A DNA stretch of 64,000 bases from Streptomyces sp. NBC_01439 (GCF_036227605.1 NZ_CP109487.1:5089501-5153500); one strand, 5' to 3'. Positions 26,033 through 37,779 are shown, counted from the stretch's first letter. Made by a program: numbers and translations. Notes: generated by a model from the sequence alone, not told the origin.

Positions 26033-26350
26033 TCAGTGGGCCTCGTTGTAGGCCTCGTAGATCGCCTTCGGGATGCGCCCGCGCGGGGGCACCTCGAACT
26101 GGTTCGACCGGGCCCAGGCGCGGACGACCGCCGGGTCCGGGGCGACGGCGGTGTGCTTGAAGGCCTTCCCCGAGCGCGACTGACGACGGCCGGCGGCCAC
26201 GAAGGGGGCGAGGCCCTTCCGCAGTTTCTTTGCGTTCGCCGCATTGAGGTCGATCTCGTAGGACTTTCCGTCCAGAGCGAACACGACCGTTTCCGTCGCT
26301 TCTCCGCCATCGATGTCGTCGGAGAACGTGACTACTACGCGCTGCGCCAC
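26033..26350 (-). CDS. lsrL: Lsr2-like nucleoid-associated protein (LsrL)
   Basis: A 105-residue homologue of Lsr2, the actinobacterial H-NS analogue that bridges AT-rich DNA and silences acquired genes. The N-terminal dimerisation domain (QRVVVTFSDDIDGGEATETVVFALDGKSYEIDLN) and the C-terminal DNA-binding domain with the AT-hook-like PPRGRIPKAIYEAY are intact. Streptomyces have two such proteins; the copy near the purSQL genes is LsrL (SCO4076 in S. coelicolor, from memory). It starts at GTG with AAGGGA 10 nt upstream. Divergent from purS. Confidence 0.95.
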   Translation of the reverse strand: MAQRVVVTFSDDIDGGEATETVVFALDGKSYEIDLNAANAKKLRKGLAPFVAAGRRQSRSGKAFKHTAVAPDPAVVRAWARSNQFEVPPRGRIPKAIYEAYNEAH

Positions 26351-26676
26351 GGATATCGGTCCCTTCGTGCGACGTCACCACCTGCTGACGTGCGGTGATG
26401 TCGCCTGTGTGGATGTTTCGGGGCAATGCAACTTTCATCCGGAATCCGGAGTGATTCCTTTGTACCGCGATTCCCATTGCAATGCGAAGCCCAGTTAATT
26501 CTCTCCGCGTGTCCCGCCGCAATGCTGGGCGCATGGTTTTCCGGCGGATTTTGCGAAGCGTTGGTGAAGCCGAAACGCCCCGGTGATCACGGCCCGAGGA
26601 TATCTACCCGCGTAGAAATTTCTGCCGGGTACGCTGATGGAACCGCCTTCGCACCAACCACACACGGGAGTGCCCG
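26351..26676. other. Divergent regulatory region between lsrL and purS
   Basis: 326 bp without a gene and visibly richer in A/T than the flanks. It holds an imperfect 11-bp inverted repeat (26369-26379 with 26394-26404, one mismatch) in the lsrL leader and presumably the purS promoter near 26630 (TACGCT). An AT-rich patch next to lsrL would suit autoregulation. Confidence 0.6.
26369..26404. promoter_or_regulatory. Inverted repeat in the lsrL leader
   Basis: GCGACGTCACC at 26369-26379 and GGTGATGTCGC at 26394-26404 match at 10 of 11 positions with a 14-nt spacer, 19-54 nt upstream of the lsrL start. Could be an RNA hairpin or a protein site. Confidence 0.4.
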
Positions 26677-26922
26677 ATGGCACGCGTCGTAGTCGACGTC
26701 ATGCTCAAGCCGGAGATCCTCGACCCCCAGGGCCAGGCGGTGCAGCGTGCACTGCCGCGCCTGGGATTCGAAGGGATCGCCGACGTCCGCCAGGGGAAGC
26801 GCTTCGAGCTCGAGGTGGAGGGACCGGTCGACCAGGCCGCCCTCGACCGCATCCACAAGATGGCCGAAACGTTCCTCGCCAACACCGTCATCGAAGACTT
26901 CACCGTGAAGGTCGAGGCCTGA
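26677..26922 (+). CDS. purS: FGAM synthase subunit PurS
   Basis: An 81-residue small subunit of the three-part formylglycinamidine ribonucleotide synthetase. The PurS fold is clear ([48 protein letters not shown]). It bridges PurQ and PurL. First gene of purSQL; purQ starts 2 nt after its stop. Confidence 0.96.
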   Translation: MARVVVDVMLKPEILDPQGQAVQRALPRLGFEGIADVRQGKRFELEVEGPVDQAALDRIHKMAETFLANTVIEDFTVKVEA

Positions 26923-26924
26923 CG

Positions 26925-27601
26925 GTGACCACTCGCATCGGAGTCGTCACGTTCCCCGGAACGCTCGACGACCGTGACTCGCTGCGCGCCGTCCGCCTCG
27001 CGGGGGCCGAGCCGGTTTCGCTGTGGCACCGCGACAAGGACCTGCACCAGGTCGACGCGGTCGTCCTCGCGGGCGGCTTCTCCTACGGGGACTACCTGCG
27101 CGCCGGGGCCATCTCCCGCTTCTCGCCGGTGATGGAGACCATCATCGAGCAGGCCAAGGGCGGCATGCCCGTCCTGGGCATCTGCAACGGCTTCCAGGTC
27201 CTCACCGAGGCCCACCTGCTGCCGGGGGCGATGCTCCGGAACAACCACCTGCACTTCATCTGCCGCGACCAGAAGCTGCGGGTGGAGAACGCGGAGACCG
27301 CGTGGACCGGCGACTACACCGCCGGCCAGGAGATCTCCGTACCGCTCAAGAACATGGACGGCCGTTACACCGCCGACGAGCGCACGCTCGACGAACTGGA
27401 GGCCGAAGGCCGAGTGGCCTTCCGCTACCTGGACGGCAACCCGAACGGTTCGCTGCGCGACATCGCAGGCATCACCAATGCCGCGGGCAACATCGTCGGC
27501 CTCATGCCGCACCCCGAGCACGCGGTCGAGCCGCTGATCGGGACGGGCCGCACCGACGGCCTCCCGTTCTTCACCTCGGTCCTGAAGAAGCTGGTCAGCG
27601 C

Positions 27602-27605
<4 letters not shown>
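26925..27605 (+). CDS. purQ: FGAM synthase glutaminase subunit PurQ
   Basis: A 226-residue class I glutamine amidotransferase that delivers ammonia to PurL. The nucleophile Cys87 is in VLGICNGFQ and the catalytic His/Glu pair in GLMPHPEHA. The GTG at 26925 begins [15 protein letters not shown]. The stop overlaps the purL ATG by 4 bp. Confidence 0.97.
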
Positions 27606-29851
<2,246 letters not shown>

Positions 29852-29868
29852 TCCCCCGCGACAGCCCT

Positions 29869-29906
29869 GTCGAAGCCCCGCACGGAGTGCCGTGCGGGGC
29901 TTCGAC
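29869..29906 (+). terminator. Terminator after purSQL
   Basis: 17-bp perfect stem with a 4-nt loop, starting 17 nt after the purL stop. Confidence 0.8.
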
Positions 29907-29993
29907 GTCGGGGCCCGCGGGGAAGCGGCCGTAGCGATTCCGTAGCCCGAGAACCCCTTCTGACCTGCGGGTTCCCGCCCTCATGCTGACGCC

Positions 29994-31262
29994 GTGAGCG
30001 ACATGGTGAAGTACCTGCCGGAAGCCGCGATACCTGACGGAGGCGTGCCCGTCTGGCGCACCGAGGACGCCGAGCGATGGCGGAAGGCGGCCGTCCCGGC
30101 CGTCTTCGGGCCGGTCTTCGGCGCGTGGGCGCTGGTCCTGCCGGTGCTCGTCGCGCTCGTCCTGCTGGGGTGGACCGATTCGCAGGTGCAGGACCCCGGT
30201 ACCTCCTGGGACGGGTACCCGGCCGCCGTCCTGCTGGTCGGCCTGCCCCTCTGGTACCGGATGATCCCGGCCGCGACCGTCCTGGCCGCTCCCGCGCTGG
30301 CCGGGTACACGCTGTTCGAGCTGGCCGCTCTGCCCGAGTCGGACGGTCCGGGCCGGGTCGGGTCCTGGCTGGTCGTCGCCCTGTGCAGCGCGGCCTTCAC
30401 GGGGGCGCTGCTGCGGTTGCGGGCCCGCCGCGCGCAGTGCGCCCTCGCGCTCGCCGCCGCCGGGGACGGCCGCCGGGAACTCCCCGACGAACTGCCCCGG
30501 CGCCACCGCCGCCGCGGCCTGCCGATGACCCTGACCGGCGGCGGGCTCTGCCTCGCCGCGGCGGCCCTCCTGTGGTGGGCCCTGGCCCGGGACCTCGGCG
30601 CGGACCCGGAGCACCCGTACGACGCCACGGGACAACAGGTCCTGGCCCTCCTGCTGCTGGTGCCCGCCACGGCGCTGCTCGGCCGGGGCATCGGCGCCCG
30701 CCGGGCCGCCCGGCGCCTGCACGCCGGACCGCAACCCGCCCTGCGGGTCGGGATCCGGGCCGACTCCCTTACGTACAGCTGGCTGTACGCGGACGTCCGG
30801 GACCGGTCGGGGAAGCCCCTGATCGCCTTCCGCGACCACATCGACAACACCGTCGACCGCGTACGGACCCTGCTCGGCGGATCCGAGGACAAGCTCCGCA
30901 CGGAGCACCACGACATCAACCACTACAGCGAGCCGTTCGAGGCGGTCCTGTACGGCGCGCCCTTCGAGGGCGCGGAGGTCGTCCTGGAGTACGCGGCGTA
31001 CTACGGCAACACCCAGATCACCACCAGCGTGCTGGCCGTACCGCTGCACCCGCGCCGCCGGCACACCCTTCGCCAGTGGCGCGAGTCCGGGCACTCGTAC
31101 GTCCTGAAGGACCGCGAGGAGCGGGCGGCGCGCCGGGCCAAGGCCGCCGCCGGCGGTTCCGTCGGCTCCGGCTGCGGGACTTCCTCCAGCGGCTGCGGCA
31201 GCAGCAGTTGCGGCAGCAGTTGTGGAAGCAGCTGCGGCGGCGGCTGCGGCGGCGGCGACTGA
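29994..31262 (+). CDS. Membrane protein with Ser/Gly/Cys-rich tail
   Basis: A 422-residue protein of no recognised family. About five transmembrane helices lie in the first 230 residues, followed by a soluble domain ([64 protein letters not shown]). The final 32 residues are almost pure Gly/Ser/Cys with seven cysteines in regular [16 protein letters not shown] spacing, a possible metal-binding or lipid-anchoring tail. GTG 29994 is assumed; ATG 30003 would also serve. The next gene starts 17 nt after its stop. Confidence 0.82.
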   Translation: MSDMVKYLPEAAIPDGGVPVWRTEDAERWRKAAVPAVFGPVFGAWALVLPVLVALVLLGWTDSQVQDPGTSWDGYPAAVLLVGLPLWYRMIPAATVLAAPALAGYTLFELAALPESDGPGRVGSWLVVALCSAAFTGALLRLRARRAQCALALAAAGDGRRELPDELPRRHRRRGLPMTLTGGGLCLAAAALLWWALARDLGADPEHPYDATGQQVLALLLLVPATALLGRGIGARRAARRLHAGPQPALRVGIRADSLTYSWLYADVRDRSGKPLIAFRDHIDNTVDRVRTLLGGSEDKLRTEHHDINHYSEPFEAVLYGAPFEGAEVVLEYAAYYGNTQITTSVLAVPLHPRRRHTLRQWRESGHSYVLKDREERAARRAKAAAGGSVGSGCGTSSSGCGSSSCGSSCGSSCGGGCGGGD

Positions 31263-31279
31263 TCCGGCAGACTCGCCGC

Positions 31280-32068
31280 ATGGCATCCAGGACCCGCACC
31301 CGAACGTACGACCCCGCGAAGATCCGCGCGGCCGTCACCGCACAGTTCGCGCACGTCGTCGGGGCCGTGGCGGACCTCGGACCCGAGCAGCTGGCCCGGC
31401 CCAGCGGGCTCGGGGACTGGACCGTGGCCGAACTCGCAAGGCACATCGCGTGGATCGCCGACTCACTGGCGGGGGTCCTGGCCCGCCCGCCGGCCGCCGT
31501 CGCGGAGCTGTCGGCGGTCGAGTGGTCCTTCGCCACCGCCTCCCTCGCCGGGAAGATCTCCGAAGCGGCCCGGGAGACCCTGACCGGGGCCCCGCTGCCC
31601 GAGCTGTACGACCGGGCGGCCGCCCGGATGGCGCAGGCGCTCGCGGCGAATCCGGGCGACCGCGTGCTGGACCTGTGGATCGGGGACATGACCCTGGCCG
31701 ATTTCCTGGTCACCCGGACCGTGGAACTGGTGGTCCACACCGACGACCTGAACCGGGCCGCCGGACTGGACGTCCCGATCGACCGGCAGGCCCTGGCCGC
31801 CTGCACCCGGCTGCTCGCCGACGCCCTCGCCCTCAAAGCACCGGGCGGCTCCGTCGAGGTCCGCGTCCCGCCCTTCGCGGTGGTCCAGTGCATCGAGGGC
31901 CCGCGGCACACCCGCGGCACCCCGCCGAACGTGGTGGAGACCGACCCGCTGACCTGGATCCGGCTCGCGACCGGCCGTACGGGATGGGCCGCCGCCGTCG
32001 ACGGGGCCCACGTACGGGCCAGTGGCGAGCGGGCCGATCTGTCGGCGCTGCTCCCGCTGATGGGCTGA
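31280..32068 (+). CDS. Maleylpyruvate isomerase/DinB-fold protein with SCP-like C-terminus
   Basis: A 262-residue protein of the mycothiol-dependent maleylpyruvate isomerase N-domain family ([43 protein letters not shown]), with a C-terminal sterol-carrier-like segment ([39 protein letters not shown]). Such proteins may use mycothiol, the actinobacterial thiol. The three DinB metal ligands look present (H in LARHIAW, H in ELVVHTDD). Close spacing to its neighbours suggests cotranscription. Confidence 0.88.
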   Translation: MASRTRTRTYDPAKIRAAVTAQFAHVVGAVADLGPEQLARPSGLGDWTVAELARHIAWIADSLAGVLARPPAAVAELSAVEWSFATASLAGKISEAARETLTGAPLPELYDRAAARMAQALAANPGDRVLDLWIGDMTLADFLVTRTVELVVHTDDLNRAAGLDVPIDRQALAACTRLLADALALKAPGGSVEVRVPPFAVVQCIEGPRHTRGTPPNVVETDPLTWIRLATGRTGWAAAVDGAHVRASGERADLSALLPLMG

Positions 32069-32082
32069 GGGGAGCGATCACG

Positions 32083-32925
32083 GTGGAACCGTCGCGCCGC
32101 CCGCTCCGTCCCAGGGACATGCCCGGAATCCGGTACGTCCCCGCCTCCACGGCCCTGGCCCTCGCCCTCGCGCTCGCCCTGGCCGGCTGCGGCCGGTCCG
32201 AGGACGGCCGCGGCGTCCGGCTGCCCGATCCCGTGGGTTCCTGGGCCGTCGAGTCCCTGACCACGGGCGGCCGTACCCTGCACGCGCCCGAGTCCGCCCA
32301 CCTCGACATCGGCCGGAACCAGGTCAAGGGCAACTACGGCTGCAACGGCTTCACCGCGCAGGCGGCCTTCGACGGCTCCTCCGCGGTGACCGTGACACCC
32401 GGCGACTCGACCACCATGGCCTGCGCGGACATGGAGTTCGAGACGGCCTTCGCCCATCTGTTCCGGGGCAAGTTGGCGATCGACCGGGGACCCGACCGGC
32501 TCACCCTGAAGACCGCCGACGGGAGCACCATCGCCATGACGTCGGCGCCCGCGGTCACGGACGCCCCGCTCACCACGACCGAGTGGACCGTGGAGTCCCT
32601 GGTCAGCGGCGGGACCGCGGCCTCCCTGCCCACCGAGGCGGCCGGGAAGGCACGGTTCACGATCGCCCCGGACTTCACCGTGAGCGGCATCCTGGGCTGC
32701 AACCGGTTCAGCGCGAAGGCCACCGTGGAGGGCTCCACGATCACCTTCGGGCCGCTGACCTCGACCAAGATGGCCTGCGAGGGAGCGGTGGGCGAGGTCG
32801 AGCGGACACTGACCGAGCTGTTCGGCAGCGGCCCGCTCACCGCGAAGATCGAGGGCCGGACCCTCACCCTCACCGCATCCGACGGCAAGGGCCTGACCGC
32901 GAAGGCGGCCTCCGCCGCCGAGTGA
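32083..32925 (+). CDS. META-domain lipoprotein with two repeated domains
   Basis: A secreted lipoprotein of about 280 residues: a basic N-terminus, a hydrophobic ALALALALALAGC lipobox, then two META domains, each with the hallmark Cys-Asn (NYGCNGFTAQA at about 86-96 and ILGCNRFSAKA at about 206-216) and a second Cys (MACADMEFE, MACEGAVGE) likely forming a disulfide. META domains occur in heat-shock HslJ-like proteins; the role is unknown. The GTG at 32083 has GAGGGGAG upstream; ATG 32119 would give a shorter signal peptide. Confidence 0.86.
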   Translation: MEPSRRPLRPRDMPGIRYVPASTALALALALALAGCGRSEDGRGVRLPDPVGSWAVESLTTGGRTLHAPESAHLDIGRNQVKGNYGCNGFTAQAAFDGSSAVTVTPGDSTTMACADMEFETAFAHLFRGKLAIDRGPDRLTLKTADGSTIAMTSAPAVTDAPLTTTEWTVESLVSGGTAASLPTEAAGKARFTIAPDFTVSGILGCNRFSAKATVEGSTITFGPLTSTKMACEGAVGEVERTLTELFGSGPLTAKIEGRTLTLTASDGKGLTAKAASAAE

Positions 32926-32958
32926 CAGCGGCGGCGGGGGCGGCGGGGGCGGCGGCGG

Positions 32959-34392
32959 TCAGCCCGGGTAGGGCAGCAGCCCGGCGTCCACCTTCTCCCA
33001 GGCCGCCCGCAGCTGCGCCAGCCGGGCCGGCTCCACGGCGGCCCTGTCGGCCTGCTCGCGGACGTCCCCGGCCAGGTTGAACAGTTGGTCCTTGCCCGCC
33101 TTGCCGCGGTAGTACTTCCAGTCCCCGCGGCGCAGCGCCCGCTCGCCCCGAACCCGCCAGAACAGGTCCCGCTCGGCGACCTTCTCACCGCGCAGCAGGT
33201 ACCCGGCCAGGCTCACCCCGTCCAGCGGGTGGGCGGGGTGCGGGCGCGCCCCGGCGACCTCCAACAGCGTCGCCGTCCAGTCCGGGCTGAACACCGGGAC
33301 GTGGCTGACCTGCCCGCCGTCCAGCCGGGCGGGCCAGCGCGCGATGTTGGGCACGCGGATCCCGCCCTCCTGCAGGGAGGCCTTGTTGCCGGACAGCGGC
33401 CAGTTGTACGAGAAGCGCTCGCCGCCGTTGTCGCTGGAGAAGACGACGAGGGTGTCCTCCTCCTGGCCGGAGCGCTTGAGGGCCTTCAGCACCTCGCCGA
33501 TCGAGCGGTCGAGGTCCTCGACCATCTCCTTGTACTTCTCGATCGAGCCACCGTCCTGGTGCCACAGGGCGCGCCCGTCGCCAGCCTTGATCCGGCGGAC
33601 GATCTCGGCGCTCTGCTCGGTGTCCCCGTCGGCGATCCACGGCCAGTGCGGGGTGGTGAAGTTGAGGTTCAGCAGCCACGGCTTGCCGTGGTGGTCGCGC
33701 GAGACGTACTCGCTCGCCCGCTCGGTGATGATCCGGGTGTAGTAGCGCAGGTCCTTGTACTCGGCGTCGCCCTCGTACAGGTCGTACTCACCGCCCAGGC
33801 CCAGCTTGGAGTAGTACTCCAGGGCGCCGCCGAAGTTTCCGAAGAACTCGTCCCAGCCGGACCTGGTCGGGCTGTAGTCGGGCAGGTAGCCCGCGTGCCA
33901 CTTGCCGATCAGCGCGGTGGCGTAGCCGGCGGACTTCAGCAGCGAGGCCAGCGTCGGGTGCGTGGGGTCCAGGCCGACCGACTTGTCGGCGATCGGCTCA
34001 GCCAGCCCGCCCTTCGTCCGGCCCGGGTAGCGCCCGGTGTAGAGGCTGAACCGGGTCGGCGAGCAGGTCGCGGAGCCCGAGTAGGCATCGGTGAACCGGA
34101 CGCCCTGGCGGGCGAGTCGGTCCAGGTTCGGGGTCTTGATGTGCGGGGAGCCGTACGAGGAGAGGTCGGCCCAGCCCAGGTCGTCGCCGAGGACGAACAG
34201 GATGTTCGGCCGGCGGGACGGCCGGGGCCGCCCGGCCCGGAACTCCCGCTCCTGAGGCAGGTTCCGGCCGTCCCCGGCGGCCGGGGCGGCCGCGGCCGGG
34301 GAGGCGCCCAGCCCCACCGCCGCCGCGGCAGCGCTCACACCGACCGCACCGCCGAAGGCGCGCCGGGACAGGTTGGGTTCGTACGAGGTCAC
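32959..34392 (-). CDS. Tat-exported sulfatase (arylsulfatase family)
   Basis: A 477-residue extracellular sulfatase. The N-terminus SRRAFGGAVGVSAAAAAVG is a Tat signal. The catalytic core NILFVLGDDLGWADLSSYGSPHIKTPNLDRLARQG holds the metal-binding aspartates, and SATCSPTRFSLYTGR carries the Cys that is converted to formylglycine (C-x-P-x-R). HTPHWPW-like and SSDNGGE motifs complete the active site. I chose GTG 34392 with GGAG 6 nt upstream. Sulfate-ester substrate unknown. Convergent with the META gene. Confidence 0.92.
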   Translation of the reverse strand: MTSYEPNLSRRAFGGAVGVSAAAAAVGLGASPAAAAPAAGDGRNLPQEREFRAGRPRPSRRPNILFVLGDDLGWADLSSYGSPHIKTPNLDRLARQGVRFTDAYSGSATCSPTRFSLYTGRYPGRTKGGLAEPIADKSVGLDPTHPTLASLLKSAGYATALIGKWHAGYLPDYSPTRSGWDEFFGNFGGALEYYSKLGLGGEYDLYEGDAEYKDLRYYTRIITERASEYVSRDHHGKPWLLNLNFTTPHWPWIADGDTEQSAEIVRRIKAGDGRALWHQDGGSIEKYKEMVEDLDRSIGEVLKALKRSGQEEDTLVVFSSDNGGERFSYNWPLSGNKASLQEGGIRVPNIARWPARLDGGQVSHVPVFSPDWTATLLEVAGARPHPAHPLDGVSLAGYLLRGEKVAERDLFWRVRGERALRRGDWKYYRGKAGKDQLFNLAGDVREQADRAAVEPARLAQLRAAWEKVDAGLLPYPG

Positions 34393-34755
34393 AGGTACTC
34401 CAAGGCACGGCCCGACGGCCCGCCCCGGGCGGCGCGGGACGGCGCGCGGCACGGCAGGGCGGGCTTCGGACAGAGGTCAGGAAAAGAAAAGAACGGAAAT
34501 CGGCGTGTGACTACGCAGAACAGCGACAGATGGCGCTCGCGACACGGACAAGGTCCACGTGCCGGCGCTCGACGAGGGTGACGGTACGGTCACCGAGGGG
34601 CTGCATGGGGCGAGAGCCTGTACGAATGCCCATGCGCCTGTCAACAAGGGCATTCCGGATACCGAGACGGAATGGATCGGTCACCCTCTGTGCTGTGACA
34701 TTTCCCGGCCGTCCCCAATTCGGACCAGTGGTCGATCTCGCCTACACTCGGGAGC
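34393..34755. other. Divergent promoter region between sulfatase gene and purF
   Basis: 363 bp with no credible gene. The right end carries TACACT at 34743-34748, seven nt before the purF start. No strong dyad was seen. Confidence 0.6.
34743..34755 (+). promoter_or_regulatory. -10-like hexamer, leaderless purF candidate
   Basis: TACACT at 34743-34748 is exactly 7 nt before GTG 34756. GGGAG abuts the start codon too closely to work as a ribosome-binding site, so a leaderless mRNA is likely. Confidence 0.45.
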
Positions 34756-36273
34756 GTGCCTCGTGGTGATGGACGACTCAACCACGACCTGCTCCCCGGC
34801 GAAAAGGGCCCCCAGGACGCTTGCGGCGTCTTCGGTGTCTGGGCTCCGGGTGAAGAGGTCGCCAAGCTCACCTACTTCGGACTGTATGCCCTGCAGCACC
34901 GTGGACAAGAGTCCGCGGGAATCGCTGTGAGCAACGGTTCCCAGATCCTCGTCTTCAAGGACATGGGCCTCGTTTCCCAAGTCTTCGACGAAACCTCTCT
35001 CGGCTCGCTCCAAGGTCATATCGCGGTCGGTCACGCCCGCTATTCGACCACCGGGGCCTCCGTCTGGGAGAACGCCCAGCCGACCTTCCGCGCGACCGCC
35101 CACGGCTCCATTGCCCTGGGTCACAACGGCAACCTGGTGAACACCGCCGAGCTTGCCGAGATGGTCGCCGACCTCCCCCGTCAGGACGGCCGTGCCACCC
35201 AGGTGGCGGCCACCAATGACACCGACCTGGTCACCGCCCTGCTCGCCGGTCAGACCGACGACGAGGGCAAGCCCCTGACCATCGAGGAGTCGGCCGCCAA
35301 GGTCCTGCCTCAGGTCAAGGGCGCCTTCTCCCTCGTCTTCATGGACGAGGGGACCCTCTACACCGCCCGTGACCCGCAGGGCATCCGCCCGCTGGTCCTC
35401 GGCCGCCTGGAGCGCGGCTGGGTGGTCGCGAGCGAGACCGCCGCCCTCGACATCTGCGGCGCCAGCTTCGTCCGCGAGGTCGAGCCGGGCGAGCTCATCG
35501 CGATCGACGAGAACGGTCTGCGCACCTCTCGATTCGCGGAAGCGAAGCCCAAGGGCTGTGTCTTCGAGTACGTCTACCTGGCGCGCCCGGACACCGACAT
35601 CGCCGGCCGGAACGTCTACCTCTCGCGTGTCGAGATGGGTCGGCGCCTGGCCAAGGAAGCCCCGGTCGACGCCGATCTGGTGATAGCGACGCCGGAATCC
35701 GGCACGCCCGCCGCCGTCGGATACGCCGAAGCCAGCGGGATCCCGTACGGATCCGGCCTGGTCAAGAACGCCTACGTGGGCCGGACCTTCATCCAGCCCT
35801 CGCAGACGATCCGCCAGCTCGGCATCCGGCTCAAGCTCAACCCCCTCAAGGAAGTCATCCGCGGCAAGCGCCTGGTGGTCGTCGACGACTCGATCGTCCG
35901 CGGCAACACCCAGCGCGCGCTGGTCAAGATGCTCCGCGAGGCCGGTGCGGCGGAGGTCCACATCCGGATCTCCTCGCCGCCGGTGAAGTGGCCGTGCTTC
36001 TTCGGCATCGACTTCGCCACCCGGGCCGAGCTGATCGCCAACGGCATGACGGTCGACGAGATCGCCACTTCCCTGGGTGCGGACTCGCTCTCGTACATTT
36101 CGCTCGACGCGATGGTCGAGGCGACCACCATCCAGAAGCCCAACCTCTGCCGTGCCTGCTTCGACGGCGAGTACCCGATGGAGCTGCCCGACCCGCAGCT
36201 CCTGGGCAAGCAGCTGCTGGAGTCCGAGCTCGCGGGCGGCACGGACGCCGCCGACGCGCTCCGCCGCCCGTAG
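34756..36273 (+). CDS. purF: Amidophosphoribosyltransferase
   Basis: The 505-residue first enzyme of purine synthesis, making phosphoribosylamine from PRPP and glutamine. The propeptide is removed to expose nucleophile Cys23 (QDACGVFGVWA). The PRPP site is LVVVDDSIVRGNT. Cysteines of the B. subtilis-type iron-sulfur ligation appear (KWPCFFGIDFA, LCRACFDGEYP). The upstream gene is divergent; purM follows after 91 nt containing a large hairpin. Confidence 0.97.
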   Translation: MPRGDGRLNHDLLPGEKGPQDACGVFGVWAPGEEVAKLTYFGLYALQHRGQESAGIAVSNGSQILVFKDMGLVSQVFDETSLGSLQGHIAVGHARYSTTGASVWENAQPTFRATAHGSIALGHNGNLVNTAELAEMVADLPRQDGRATQVAATNDTDLVTALLAGQTDDEGKPLTIEESAAKVLPQVKGAFSLVFMDEGTLYTARDPQGIRPLVLGRLERGWVVASETAALDICGASFVREVEPGELIAIDENGLRTSRFAEAKPKGCVFEYVYLARPDTDIAGRNVYLSRVEMGRRLAKEAPVDADLVIATPESGTPAAVGYAEASGIPYGSGLVKNAYVGRTFIQPSQTIRQLGIRLKLNPLKEVIRGKRLVVVDDSIVRGNTQRALVKMLREAGAAEVHIRISSPPVKWPCFFGIDFATRAELIANGMTVDEIATSLGADSLSYISLDAMVEATTIQKPNLCRACFDGEYPMELPDPQLLGKQLLESELAGGTDAADALRRP

Positions 36274-36289
36274 CCCTGGCTGAACCTGC

Positions 36290-36327
36290 GCCGGGCCCTG
36301 TCTTTGAGGCTTCTCCCAGGGCCCGGC
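36290..36327 (+). promoter_or_regulatory. Hairpin between purF and purM
   Basis: Perfect 11-bp stem (36290-36300 with 36317-36327) with a 16-nt loop, starting 16 nt after the purF stop and ending 37 nt before purM. It may be a partial terminator or processing site. Confidence 0.5.
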
Positions 36328-36364
36328 ACCACACGCAGTAACGACACGAAAGCTCTCTCCTGTC

Positions 36365-37435
36365 ATGACAGAGAAGACCACCGGTGCCAGCTACGCAGCC
36401 GCAGGCGTGGACATCGAAGCGGGCGACCGCGCCGTCGAGCTGATGAAGGAGTGGGTGAAGAAGACGCAGCGCCCCGAGGTCCTCGGCGGCCTCGGCGGCT
36501 TCGCCGGCCTCTTCGACGCCTCCGCCCTCAAGCGCTACGAGCGCCCGCTGCTCGCCTCGGCCACCGACGGCGTCGGCACCAAGGTGGACATCGCCCGCCA
36601 GCTCGGCGTGTACGACACCATCGGCCACGACCTGGTGGCGATGGTCATGGACGACATCGTCGTCTGCGGTGCCGAGCCGCTCTTCATGACCGACTACATC
36701 TGCGTCGGCAAGGTGCACCCCGAGCGTGTCGCGGCGATCGTGAAGGGCATCGCCGAGGGCTGTGTCCTCGCCGGCTGCGCCCTGGTGGGCGGCGAGACCG
36801 CCGAGCACCCCGGCCTGCTGGGTCCGGACGACTTCGACGTGGCCGGTGCCGGAACGGGCGTCGTCGAGTACGACCGCCTGCTCGGTGCGGATCGCATCCG
36901 TACGGGTGACGCCGTCATCGCGATGGCTTCGTCCGGCCTTCACTCGAACGGGTACTCGCTCGTCCGTCACGTCCTCTTCGAGCGCGCCAAGATGTCGCTG
37001 GAGGGTCACGTGGAGGAGCTCGGCCGCACCCTCGGCGAGGAGCTCCTGGAGCCCACCAAGATCTACTCGCTGGACTGCATGGCCCTCACCCGTACGGCCG
37101 AGGTGCACGCCTACTCGCACATCACCGGCGGCGGCCTCGCGGCGAACCTGGCCCGGGTCATCCCGGACCACCTGCACGCCACGGTCGACCGTTCGACCTG
37201 GGCCCCCGGCGCCATCTTCGACCTGGTCGGCAAGGCCGGTCAGGTGGAGCAGTTGGAGCTGGAGAAGACCCTGAACATGGGTGTCGGCATGATGGCCGTC
37301 GTTCCGCAGGAGTCGGTGGACGTGGCGCTGACCGCGCTGGCCGACCGGGGTGTCGACGCGTGGGTCGCGGGAGAGATCCTGGAACGCGGCGACCACGCCG
37401 AGGGTGCGACCATGACCGGTTCCTACGCGAGCTGA
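36365..37435 (+). CDS. purM: AIR synthase
   Basis: A 356-residue phosphoribosylformylglycinamidine cyclo-ligase closing the imidazole ring. Motifs LASATDGVGTKVDIA, GHDLVAMVMDDIVVCGAEPLFMTDYI and ITGGGLAANLARVIP are intact. The ribosome-binding site is modest. It follows purF in the same direction, and a strong T-tailed hairpin ends the transcript. Confidence 0.97.
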   Translation: MTEKTTGASYAAAGVDIEAGDRAVELMKEWVKKTQRPEVLGGLGGFAGLFDASALKRYERPLLASATDGVGTKVDIARQLGVYDTIGHDLVAMVMDDIVVCGAEPLFMTDYICVGKVHPERVAAIVKGIAEGCVLAGCALVGGETAEHPGLLGPDDFDVAGAGTGVVEYDRLLGADRIRTGDAVIAMASSGLHSNGYSLVRHVLFERAKMSLEGHVEELGRTLGEELLEPTKIYSLDCMALTRTAEVHAYSHITGGGLAANLARVIPDHLHATVDRSTWAPGAIFDLVGKAGQVEQLELEKTLNMGVGMMAVVPQESVDVALTALADRGVDAWVAGEILERGDHAEGATMTGSYAS

Positions 37436-37440
37436 GCAGC

Positions 37441-37489
37441 ACTGAAACCCGGCCCGGGGCGATGCCCTGGACCGGGTTTCAGTCTTTTT
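37441..37489 (+). terminator. Terminator after purM
   Basis: 12-bp outer stem (37441-37452 with 37472-37483) with an inner GC-rich part, followed by CTTTTT. Confidence 0.8.
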
Positions 37490-37515
37490 GTCTGTCGTGC
37501 AGACGCCTCAGGGCG

Positions 37516-37779
37516 TCAAGCGCCGCGACGCTGTGACGACGGTCCGGACTCTTCGTCCTCGTCGTCGTCATCCGTGTTGTAGAGGTCCGCGTACCGAGCG
37601 TACGGGTCGTCCTCGTCCAGCTCGTCGTCGTCTACCTCGACCGGCTCGCTGACAGGCAGCGGTTCCACGGTCGATGCGCCCAGCTCGTTGGCCAGACGCG
37701 AGAGGTCAGTCCCGCCGCTGCTGTACTTCAGCTGGCGGGCGACCTTCGTCTGCTTGGCCTTTGCCCGGCCGCGCCCCAT
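37516..37779 (-). CDS. DUF3073-family small protein
   Basis: An 87-residue actinobacterial protein: a basic N-terminus MGRGRAKAKQTKVARQLKY, then a long acidic tail (EVDDDELDEDDPYARYADLYNTDDDDEDEE). The family is conserved next to purM in Streptomyces, but its function is unknown. Its charge layout suggests nucleic-acid or ribosome association. GAGGGGG lies before the ATG. Confidence 0.9.
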   Translation of the reverse strand: MGRGRAKAKQTKVARQLKYSSGGTDLSRLANELGASTVEPLPVSEPVEVDDDELDEDDPYARYADLYNTDDDDEDEESGPSSQRRGA

